From CBDVBD01 sp965372135 (GTDB lineage: Bacteria; Electryoneota; RPQS01; CBDVBD01), in the NCBI GenBank assembly GCA_965372135.1, contig CBDVBD010000065.1, forward strand, positions 1-16,316: a stretch of DNA of 16,316 nucleotides, written 5' to 3'. Numbering within the stretch: the first letter of the stretch is position 1; each line of letters starts with the position of its first letter. This document shows, in pieces, positions 1 through 6,610 of the stretch. Position numbers and translations under genes: made by a program. The notes beneath the pieces were generated by a model. It did not search any database and had not been told where the DNA came from. It worked only from the letters and a program-made list of their open reading frames with translations.

Positions 1-42
1 ACAAAACACCACTACCCTTCCCAAACGGTCAACGAGGTCTTA

Positions 43-1452
43 ATGCGTGTGGAATTCTTCTCCCACGGTGCCGCTCAGGAAGTCACCGGATCAAAACATT
101 TCCTGCAGGTGAAAGATCAACTGGTTTTGGTAGATTGCGGTGCTTTCCAGGGTCGTCGGGAGGAAGCGGAACAAAAAAACCGGGAATGGAAATTCGATGC
201 AGCAGCCATCGATGCCATGATCCTGACCCACGCCCATTTCGACCATTCCGGGATGATCCCCCGCCTGCCCAAGAATGGATACAACGGGAACATTTACACT
301 ACCCCCGCCAGCCGTGATTTAGCCAGCCTGATAATGATGGATTCCGCACACATCCAAGCCCGGGACCTGGAATTCCTCAGCAGGCGCGCCAAAAAGCGAG
401 GCGAGAAATTCGACAAAGAACCCCTGTACAACGAGCAGGACGTGGCGGAAAGCCTGGAACATTTCATTACCGTATCCTATAACCGACCCCTGTATATCAC
501 CGACGGCATCCAGGCGGAATTCTACGATGCCGGACACATCCTGGGTTCAGCGATTTCGGTGATTACCGTCAACCGCAACGGGCAAGAAATGACAATCGGA
601 TTCAGCGGGGATTTGGGGCGTAAAAACCTGCCCATCCTTCGCGATCCCCAGATGATTCCCGACGTGGATTACCTGGTGATGGAAAGCACCTACGGGCACC
701 GGCTGCACGACCCCATAGGTGTCGCCATTGAAAAGCTGGCGGACGTGGTGAACCGCACCATCGAACGGGGCGGAAAAATCATTATCCCCGCCTTTTCGGT
801 GGGACGCACTCAGGAATTGGTGTATTTCCTGCATGTATTGAGCGACCAGGGAAAAATTCCCAAAGTCCCGGTGTATGTGGACAGCCCTATGGCGACCAAC
901 GCAACATCCATTTTCCGGGTGCATCAGGAATGTTACGATCAGGAAACCCGGCAAGCATTCTTGGATCACCACAAAAATCCCTTCGGCTTCAACGAACTGC
1001 GCTACATCACTAATTTAGAAAGAAGCAAGGAGTTGAATGCGTCGCCGGAGCCAGCCATTATCATTTCCGCATCGGGGATGTGTGAAGCCGGCAGGATTCT
1101 CCATCATTTAGCTCATAACATAGAGAATCCCAAGAATACCATTCTGATCGTGGGTTTCATGGCGGAGCATACTTTGGGGCGTAGGATAAAAGAACAGCAG
1201 CCCAAGGTCAAAATCTTCGGGGATATGCATCGGTTGAAGGCGGAAGTGGTCACCATGAATGCCTTCAGCGCCCACGCCGATTACAGCGAGATTCTGGACT
1301 ATATTTCGCAGTTGGATTACAAAAAGTTAAAGGAAATATTCCTGGTTCACGGCGAATCCGACGCCCAATCGAACCTGAAAAAACTGCTGGACGAAAAAGA
1401 CTATAAGACTACTATTGTAAAATACAACGAAAAGTATTATCTTCAGGTATAA
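43..1452 (+). CDS. beta-CASP metallo-beta-lactamase family RNA nuclease
   Basis: The 469-residue protein is a complete MBL-fold/beta-CASP enzyme of the Ysh1/CPSF73-like bacterial family, which cleaves or trims RNA in the cytoplasm with two zinc ions. The HxHxDH zinc motif is at residues 63-68 (THAHFDHSG), with further ligands likely at H165 (AGHILGSA) and D190 (FSGDLG). The beta-CASP part carries the SASGMCEAGR segment (about 342-351), the NAFSAHAD motif with H411, and a terminal VHGE with H436. The length fits the family. The ATG at 43 follows a purine-rich ACGAGG. The stop is followed at once by a perfect 10-bp hairpin that may end transcription. It is not obviously linked to the metabolic genes downstream. 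Fold and metal site are clear; the RNA substrate is inferred. Confidence 0.9.
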   Translation: MRVEFFSHGAAQEVTGSKHFLQVKDQLVLVDCGAFQGRREEAEQKNREWKFDAAAIDAMILTHAHFDHSGMIPRLPKNGYNGNIYTTPASRDLASLIMMDSAHIQARDLEFLSRRAKKRGEKFDKEPLYNEQDVAESLEHFITVSYNRPLYITDGIQAEFYDAGHILGSAISVITVNRNGQEMTIGFSGDLGRKNLPILRDPQMIPDVDYLVMESTYGHRLHDPIGVAIEKLADVVNRTIERGGKIIIPAFSVGRTQELVYFLHVLSDQGKIPKVPVYVDSPMATNATSIFRVHQECYDQETRQAFLDHHKNPFGFNELRYITNLERSKELNASPEPAIIISASGMCEAGRILHHLAHNIENPKNTILIVGFMAEHTLGRRIKEQQPKVKIFGDMHRLKAEVVTMNAFSAHADYSEILDYISQLDYKKLKEIFLVHGESDAQSNLKKLLDEKDYKTTIVKYNEKYYLQV

Positions 1453-1466
1453 TCCAAGGGAGTGTG

Positions 1467-1490
1467 GTGTCAGGTGTCCTCACCTGACAC
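1467..1490. repeat. perfect 10-bp stem hairpin after the nuclease gene
   Basis: Arms GTGTCAGGTG (1467-1476) and CACCTGACAC (1481-1490) enclose a 4-nt loop, starting 15 bases after the stop at 1452. There is no following T-tract, so it is either a non-canonical terminator or another dispersed palindrome. Unlike its neighbours it lacks a GTAG at its foot. Confidence 0.75.
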
Positions 1491-1524
1491 TATCCTAATC
1501 TTAAACCCCAAAGGGGTGTCACAG

Positions 1525-1548
1525 AGTAGCCTGGGGCAACGCCCCAGG
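1525..1548 (+). repeat. GTAG-preceded hairpin (REP-like)
   Basis: GTAG at 1526-1529 is followed directly by the arms CCTGGGGC (1530-1537) and GCCCCAGG (1541-1548) with a 3-nt loop. A smaller hairpin, CCCC-AAA-GGGG, lies just upstream at 1506-1516. The layout (GTAG, then a short perfect stem) is that of REP elements recognised by RAYT transposases. Confidence 0.7.
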
Positions 1549-1590
1549 ATCAGAAGTCAATACAAAAAACAAGTCCTGAATGGGCGGCAC

Positions 1591-1616
1591 AGTAGGTCGG
1601 ATTCATTGAATCCGAC
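1591..1616 (+). repeat. GTAG-preceded hairpin (REP-like)
   Basis: GTAG at 1592-1595 is followed directly by GTCGGATTC (1596-1604), a 3-nt ATT loop and GAATCCGAC (1608-1616). It is a perfect 9-bp stem. A second GTAG at 1619-1622 precedes a weaker imperfect stem (CCGTC 1626-1630 with GACGG 1639-1643). The arms differ in sequence from the other hairpins but the layout is the same. Confidence 0.75.
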
Positions 1617-1680
1617 GCGTAGGGGCCGTCCGGCATTTGACGGATCGCGCCCAAATCACAAACACTTGGATGGAAAACCC

Positions 1681-2256
1681 ATGAAAGTCATCGCATTCAA
1701 CGGCAGCCCCCGCCATGACGGCAACACCTTCATCCTGATCAACATGGTGCTGGACGAACTGAAATCCGAAGGCATCGACACCGAACTATACCAACTCGGC
1801 GCCAAAAAAATCCACGGCTGCGTCGCTTGCTACAAATGTTTCCAAAACCTGGATCATCACTGCTCGGTGACCAACGATGTATTGAACGAATGTATCGACA
1901 AGATGCTGGAATCCGAGGGTGTCATCATGGGTTCGCCCACCTATTTTGCTAATGTCAGCACCGAGATCAAGGCGTTGATTGACCGGGCTGGATTGGTGGC
2001 GAAAGCCAACGGTGACATGTTCCAGCGCAAGGTGGGTGCTGCGGTGGTGGCGGTACGGCGTGCCGGCGCTACCCACGTCTATAATTCCATCAATTACTTT
2101 TTCGGCATCAATCAGATGGTGATTCCGGGCTCCTGTTATTGGAACATGGGTATCGGTATGGACAAGGGTGACGTGACCAAAGACGCCGAAGGCGTCAACA
2201 TCATGCAAACCCTGGGCAAGAACATGGCATGGGTTCTGAATAAATTGCACGACTAA
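1681..2256 (+). CDS. NAD(P)H-dependent FMN reductase / iron-sulfur flavoprotein-type oxidoreductase
   Basis: This 191-residue flavodoxin-fold protein opens with MKVIAFNGSPRHDGNT, the FMN-phosphate-binding loop of the NADPH-dependent FMN reductase family. A cysteine cluster C47-x2-C50-x2-C53-x7-C61 (GCVACYKCFQNLDHHC) matches the compact motif that binds a 4Fe-4S cluster in Isf-type iron-sulfur flavoproteins. The GSPTYFANVS stretch (about 97-106) is the usual second flavin-contact region. The ATG at 1681 is preferred over the open frame reaching back to GTG 1462, because that extension is made of palindromic repeats and the family starts with this beta-strand. It probably passes electrons between NAD(P)H or ferredoxin and a small acceptor; the partner is unknown. 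It appears monocistronic between repeat clusters. Confidence 0.85.
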   Translation: MKVIAFNGSPRHDGNTFILINMVLDELKSEGIDTELYQLGAKKIHGCVACYKCFQNLDHHCSVTNDVLNECIDKMLESEGVIMGSPTYFANVSTEIKALIDRAGLVAKANGDMFQRKVGAAVVAVRRAGATHVYNSINYFFGINQMVIPGSCYWNMGIGMDKGDVTKDAEGVNIMQTLGKNMAWVLNKLHD

Positions 2257-2265
2257 CATCTATTC

Positions 2266-2331
2266 TGTCATTTCCGCGTAGGCAGGAATCCAGTTCCGTC
2301 ATTGCGAGCGTAGCGTGGAAATCTTTTCCAC
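2266..2331. repeat. composite dispersed repeat with hairpins
   Basis: The 183-base gap between the flavoprotein and PIN-like genes holds two adjoining repeat types. The block at 2266-2293 begins TGTCATTTCC and ends GGAATCCAG, with imperfectly paired TTCC/GGAA arms. The second begins CGTCATTGCGAGCGTAGCG (from 2298) and contains GTGGAAA (2315-2321), loop TCT and TTTCCAC (2325-2331). GTAG sits at 2310-2313, one base before that stem. Repeats beginning GTCATTNCCGCG or GTCATTGCGAGCG are widespread intergenic elements in many bacterial genomes. Nothing coding is seen here. Confidence 0.6.
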
Positions 2332-2439
2332 CCGATGCTCGGCGGGAAATAAGTGGGGGGGCAAAGCTAGCATACTGACTCTAATAGGATTTTGGTCAAC
2401 GCTGATATTTTTTCTATTGTAATCCTTAGGAGAGCTAAA

Positions 2440-4587
2440 ATGAACAATGGATCAGAGTTTGAATTTGTCAAGCTTGCCTATTTTAATCCAAATTGCAAAG
2501 ACGAATACGGCAATCAGGTAATTGATTATCTGATTCTCGACTGTCTTGCAAGCTTTGGCCAATTGCATGTTGAGGTCTCGGATATAAAAGGTTCTATAAA
2601 AAGAAATTTCCTTTCTGATTTTGAAGATGCTGAAATAATTGCTGCAGGCAGACGTCTTAAAACCAAGGGGCTGATAGATATTCAAGAAGGTGCTGATCGT
2701 TTTACCAATCCAACATTTCAGATTTCCTCAGAGGCTGAGAAAAAGATAAAACAGAATCTATCTGAGATAGTGAGCCTTAATGACAGTGTAATAGAAGCTT
2801 GGCGATTAGAGGTCTTAGAAAAGTATAGGGAATTTCCCGCAGTTGTGGAGAATATTGATTCTATAATCGATGCCCTGCAGACATTTACCTCCAAAATGCT
2901 CTATAGGCACGGAGTAGAATGTGTTGCACTGATATACCCAGAGGATCCGAAGGCGCAACAATGGCTGGTGGAAATCGGTGGTAGCATATTAGATTATTTA
3001 CCTAAGATCGATCCATTTGTAGATGGGGTATTGAAATTAGAAATACCTAGTTTCTTTAAGAATCCAGATGCCGATAGGAAAAAGTATATTGTTAATCTGT
3101 TTAATAGCAGCTTCTTTTGGCGATTGATCCAAGTTGATGAAAAATGCTCCGGACTATTACAAAAAATAACAGCTGGTCAACGTCTCTTTCTTGATAATAA
3201 TATTTTATATTGTCTTATAGGCTTGAACGGTGCATCAGTACTCCAGTCAGTTCACTCGATGCTAAGGATCGCACATAATTTAGGATATGAACTATGGGTA
3301 ACATCAAAAACTATTGAAGAATTTCACGAATCTCTTGAATGGCAGATGAATGAGTTTAGAAAGAAACCACCACTCCCCGCCGAGTTGGCGGACATTGCCG
3401 TCAAGAAATTAGGGACCGACAGCTTCTTGACATTATATTGGAGCGATTTTGTTAAGAGCGGCATTAAGATAGATCAATTTGTTTCCGAAAGGTCTCACCT
3501 GGAGGAAATTCTGGCAGGTTTGAATATCAAGATTACGAATGAATTTAGAAAAGAGATAGACAATTCTGAGGAACTTCTTGATGAAGAAAGTATTTTACGT
3601 GAAACATGTGGCAACCTTAGCCAGCATATAATTGAACATGATGCCTTTCATAGAGTATTAATTAATAAGATTAGAACGACGCCAAAATACCATTTCTCTG
3701 ATGCTCAAGCATGGTTCTTAACACAAGACAGAAAGCTCCCCGTTTATGACAGAGCCGCCCGTAGAGGCAAAGGCTATCTTCCATTTTGTATAACAAGCGA
3801 TCAGTGGGTTCAAATCAATCGACCCCTACTGGCAAGGACAGCAGATGAAAGGGAATATGAAGAATCATTTCATATTCTTGTAACACAACCATTTATAAGG
3901 ACATTACTATCCTCATTCTCTTACGAAAGCGTCTATAATGAAATACTTGGGAAATTAGCACGCTATAAGAATATGAATCCAAGATTAGCATTAAGCATTA
4001 TAACCGACACTCATTTTATGATAACAATTTCTTCAGAAACAGATGAAGATATAATACAAGAGGAAATTGAGAATAAAGTCGTCGAGAAAGCCAATGAACT
4101 TCAAAAGCGCGTAGATGTACAAGAAAATCAGATTTCCAAGCTGGATAAAGATATCATTAATGTGAGCGCTGAAGTTAAGAGCATGAGAGATGACCATAGT
4201 TTGGAGATTTCTGCAATTAGACGGGAACTTGATGATGAGAAGGGATTGCGACAGACGGCAGAAAAAGCAAAGGATGATGAGAAAGAGTTACGAATTGATG
4301 CTGAAAAGAAAAAAGACGCCGCAAGAAAAAAATATAGGCTATTAGTGAGGGGAGTTGTACTATTTGTTATATTTTTGGTGATATCGGGACTTTCTTGGTA
4401 TCATGAAAATATTTTTGCATGGCCCGCTCTTGATCTGCATAACAATAAGTTACTAATGGAAATCATCTGGCAACTGATACTGATTTGTTTGTTAACAGGC
4501 GCGATCTCCAGAAAGAATCGCGAGTGGTGGTTGATTGGTGGATGTATACCTTTGATAATATTAATATTGACATTTTTCTCCAAGTAG
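2440..4587 (+). CDS. PIN-like domain protein with coiled coil and C-terminal membrane segments
   Basis: I do not recognise a named family for this 715-residue protein. ATG 2440 is chosen because AGGAG (2428-2432) lies 7 bases upstream; the frame opens earlier at 2392 without a ribosome site. Residues about 20-100 look like a winged-helix segment. A PIN-nuclease-like core follows: RLFLDNNILY with D252, TSKTIEEF with E293/E294, EHDAF with D401, and DAQAWFLTQDRKL with D421 and D430, giving the acidic set expected of PIN RNases. Residues about 530-632 are highly charged with heptad-like spacing, typical of a coiled coil. Three hydrophobic segments follow (about 637-653, 672-690, 696-712). The gene is visibly AT-rich and uses ATA, AGA and TTA codons, unlike the flanking metabolic genes, which suggests horizontal transfer. 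A membrane-anchored RNA or tRNA nuclease is an inference. Confidence 0.6.
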   Translation: MNNGSEFEFVKLAYFNPNCKDEYGNQVIDYLILDCLASFGQLHVEVSDIKGSIKRNFLSDFEDAEIIAAGRRLKTKGLIDIQEGADRFTNPTFQISSEAEKKIKQNLSEIVSLNDSVIEAWRLEVLEKYREFPAVVENIDSIIDALQTFTSKMLYRHGVECVALIYPEDPKAQQWLVEIGGSILDYLPKIDPFVDGVLKLEIPSFFKNPDADRKKYIVNLFNSSFFWRLIQVDEKCSGLLQKITAGQRLFLDNNILYCLIGLNGASVLQSVHSMLRIAHNLGYELWVTSKTIEEFHESLEWQMNEFRKKPPLPAELADIAVKKLGTDSFLTLYWSDFVKSGIKIDQFVSERSHLEEILAGLNIKITNEFRKEIDNSEELLDEESILRETCGNLSQHIIEHDAFHRVLINKIRTTPKYHFSDAQAWFLTQDRKLPVYDRAARRGKGYLPFCITSDQWVQINRPLLARTADEREYEESFHILVTQPFIRTLLSSFSYESVYNEILGKLARYKNMNPRLALSIITDTHFMITISSETDEDIIQEEIENKVVEKANELQKRVDVQENQISKLDKDIINVSAEVKSMRDDHSLEISAIRRELDDEKGLRQTAEKAKDDEKELRIDAEKKKDAARKKYRLLVRGVVLFVIFLVISGLSWYHENIFAWPALDLHNNKLLMEIIWQLILICLLTGAISRKNREWWLIGGCIPLIILILTFFSK

Positions 4588-4691
4588 TCGAATTCATTTT
4601 TTTTTACCTATTGGTTCTGAAATAGAGCCTAGCATTTTCACGAAGATCCTGACCTACGCAGATAAAAACTTACTAAATAAATACATCAACC

Positions 4692-4696
4692 GGAGG
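4692..4696 (+). promoter_or_regulatory. strong Shine-Dalgarno of the dehydrogenase gene
   Basis: GGAGG lies 8 bases ahead of ATG 4701 and fixes the start. The 113-base gap upstream is AT-rich, with a run of T just after the PIN-like gene (about 4596-4605). No clear sigma-70 promoter or hairpin terminator can be called. Confidence 0.6.
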
Positions 4697-4700
4697 ACAC

Positions 4701-5885
4701 ATGAGTGTACCCACTATCGTATCCATGCCCGGTGACGGCATCGGAAAAACTGTACTACCCGAAGCAATTCGCGTGCTGGAAGCCGCAGATTTCAACGCCA
4801 ACTACGTCCATGGCGACATCGGCTGGGATTTCTGGATCAACGAAGGCAACGCCCTGCCGCAGCGCACCATCGACCTGATCGCAGAACACCGCATCGGTTT
4901 GTTCGGCGCCATCACATCCAAACCCAAACACAAAGCCGCCGCAGAAATCTCCCCGGCACTGCGGGACAAAGGCTACGTCTATTACAGCCCCATCGTGGGC
5001 ATGCGCCAGCATTTCAACCTGGATGTGTGCATCCGCCCTTGCAAATCCTTCATCGGCAACCCCTTGAATTTCATCCGCAAATCCGCTGACGGCGGATTCG
5101 AGGAACCCGAAGTGGACGTGGTGATTTTCCGCCAGAACACCGAAGGTTTGTACGGTGGTGTAGAGTGGACTGATCCCCCTAAGCAGGTGCATGACGCCCT
5201 CAACACCCACGTCAAATTCAAAGCCTTCGCAGATGTTCCCGGACCGGACTTGGCAGTTTCCACCCGAATTTTCAGTCGAGGTGCCTGCCAACGCATCACC
5301 GAGGAAGCCTTCAAATACGCCAAGAAATTCAGTTACCAGTCGGTCACCGTGTGCGAAAAACCCAACGTGATCCGGGAAACCTCCGGCATGATGGAAGAGG
5401 AAGCCCGCCGCGCTCAAAAAGCCTACCCCGACATCGAACTGTGGTCCACCAACATCGACGCCCAGATGATGTGGCTGTCGAAAAACCCGGAAGACTACGG
5501 CATCATCGTATCCGGCAACATGTTCGGCGACATCGTGTCTGACGGGTTCGCCGGCTTGGTGGGCGGCTTGGGATTCGCCTGCAGCGCCAACCTTGGCAAG
5601 GATTGCGGCGTGTTCGAACCCACGCACGGTTCCGCCCCCAAATACGAGGAATTAGACCCATCTATCGTCAATCCCATCGCCATGATTTTGAGCGCCTGCA
5701 TGATGCTGGATTTCATCGATGAAGCCGACAAAGCCGACCGCATCCGCAAAGCCATCGCAACCGTCATCGCGGAAGGCAAAGTCCGCACTTACGATATGAT
5801 GAAAATCCGCGGCGGACCGGACAGCATCGCCCAGGGTGCCGCCACCACCGGGCAGATGACCGACGCCATTATCGCCAATTTATAA
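4701..5885 (+). CDS. isocitrate/isopropylmalate dehydrogenase family, isocitrate-dehydrogenase-like
   Basis: This 394-residue enzyme of the decarboxylating beta-hydroxyacid dehydrogenase family oxidises a 2-hydroxyacid such as isocitrate to a 2-oxoacid and CO2. The N-terminal GDGIGKTVLPEA and the metal-binding SGNMFGDIVSDGFAG (D277, D281) are conserved, with K220 and D253 as likely catalytic and metal partners. The substrate segment YYSPIVGMRQHFNLDVCIRP keeps the E. coli IDH serine (S96) and both arginines (R102, R112). The position of IDH Asn115 is I98, so the pocket is not standard. FEPTHGSAPKY ends in K314-Y315, matching the E. coli IDH Lys344-Tyr345 pair that selects NADP. Isocitrate with NADP is the best guess; isopropylmalate is less likely. 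It heads a cluster with the HD protein 25 bases downstream and a hydro-lyase. Confidence 0.85.
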   Translation: MSVPTIVSMPGDGIGKTVLPEAIRVLEAADFNANYVHGDIGWDFWINEGNALPQRTIDLIAEHRIGLFGAITSKPKHKAAAEISPALRDKGYVYYSPIVGMRQHFNLDVCIRPCKSFIGNPLNFIRKSADGGFEEPEVDVVIFRQNTEGLYGGVEWTDPPKQVHDALNTHVKFKAFADVPGPDLAVSTRIFSRGACQRITEEAFKYAKKFSYQSVTVCEKPNVIRETSGMMEEEARRAQKAYPDIELWSTNIDAQMMWLSKNPEDYGIIVSGNMFGDIVSDGFAGLVGGLGFACSANLGKDCGVFEPTHGSAPKYEELDPSIVNPIAMILSACMMLDFIDEADKADRIRKAIATVIAEGKVRTYDMMKIRGGPDSIAQGAATTGQMTDAIIANL

Positions 5886-5910
5886 TGACATTCCTAACGA
5901 AGGATGTACC

Positions 5911-6486
5911 ATGATTTCTGAATACGACATCGAGTATCTGTTTCAAGACCAGCTTGACCGGATTCAAGACTCCGACCTTCGCCAGAAGGTGGTCAATATC
6001 TGGGTGGATGCCTGCGAGAAAGGCAAATGGGATAACGCAGATCAATTGACAAATATGCCGTTTACTCTGTTAACCAAAACCCACGGCATCAATTTCATCG
6101 AACACACCATTGTTGTCACTGAAGGTGCGGTGGGGATTGCCAAAGCTATGTTGGAGACTTACAAGAATTTACCCTATCGCATCGACATGGATCGTCTGGT
6201 GGCGGGTGGTCTTCTCCATGATGTGGGAAAGCTGCTTGAAATCGAGCCCATCAGTGGCGGTGGATACCGGAAGAGCCGCAGCGGCATGTGCGCCCGGCAT
6301 CCCATTTCCGGAGCTATCCTGGTGGCGGAAGCGGGACTCTCTGAGGAAATGGTCAACATAGTGGCTTGCCACGCCAAGGAAGGCGACGGGCGCCCCCAGT
6401 GCATCGAAACCGTCCTCATCCATCAAGCTGACTTCGCCACCTTCAATCCCCTGGTCATGATGGAAAAAGGACAGTTGATTCTATGA
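5911..6486 (+). CDS. HD-domain phosphohydrolase
   Basis: A 191-residue cytoplasmic HD-superfamily protein. The metal ligands are visible in order: H65 (NFIEHTIVV), H103-D104 (GGLLHDVGKLL), additional histidines H130 (ARHPISG) and H154 (ACHAKEGDG), and D174 (IHQADFA). The HD fold usually hydrolyses phosphomonoesters or phosphodiesters of nucleotides; the substrate here is unknown. ATG 5911 has a GAAGGA site just upstream. The gene begins 25 bases after the dehydrogenase and is probably co-transcribed with it. The pairing could reflect shared regulation rather than a shared reaction. No membrane or GGDEF segment is present. Confidence 0.85.
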   Translation: MISEYDIEYLFQDQLDRIQDSDLRQKVVNIWVDACEKGKWDNADQLTNMPFTLLTKTHGINFIEHTIVVTEGAVGIAKAMLETYKNLPYRIDMDRLVAGGLLHDVGKLLEIEPISGGGYRKSRSGMCARHPISGAILVAEAGLSEEMVNIVACHAKEGDGRPQCIETVLIHQADFATFNPLVMMEKGQLIL

Positions 6487-6525
6487 TTTCCCAGGTGTTA
6501 TGCAGGCTGGAACAAAAGGGATCTT

Positions 6526-6570
6526 AGTAGCATGGGCATCCTGCCCATGCCCACGGGCTGGAAGCCCGTG
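6526..6570 (+). repeat. double hairpin, first one GTAG-preceded (REP-like)
   Basis: GTAG at 6527-6530 leads directly into CATGGGCA (6531-6538), a 3-nt loop and TGCCCATG (6542-6549). A second perfect hairpin follows: CACGGGCT (6552-6559), GGA, AGCCCGTG (6563-6570). The pair sits between the HD gene and the fused hydro-lyase and could attenuate readthrough. Confidence 0.75.
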
Positions 6571-6571
6571 C

Positions 6572-6603
6572 CACTTGTCAACTTTCTAACTTTCAAACTT
6601 TGG
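6572..6603 (+). repeat. 8-bp-period AACTTNNN array before the fused hydro-lyase
   Basis: Four consecutive 8-base units, CACTTGTC, AACTTTCT, AACTTTCA and AACTTTGG, end 7 bases before ATG 6611. The same layout precedes the leuC-like gene at 11342. There is no obvious Shine-Dalgarno here, so the array occupies the translation-initiation region. Confidence 0.75.
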
Positions 6604-6610
6604 TTTGACT

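Noticed and set aside
1462..1680. N-terminal extension of the flavoprotein reading frame from GTG 1462
   Set aside because: It consists of hairpin repeats and precedes the conserved first strand MKVIAFNGSP at 1681.
4755..5627. 290-codon open frame on the minus strand
   Set aside because: It is the antisense shadow of the well-supported dehydrogenase gene, with low-complexity His/Val/Gly-rich translation.
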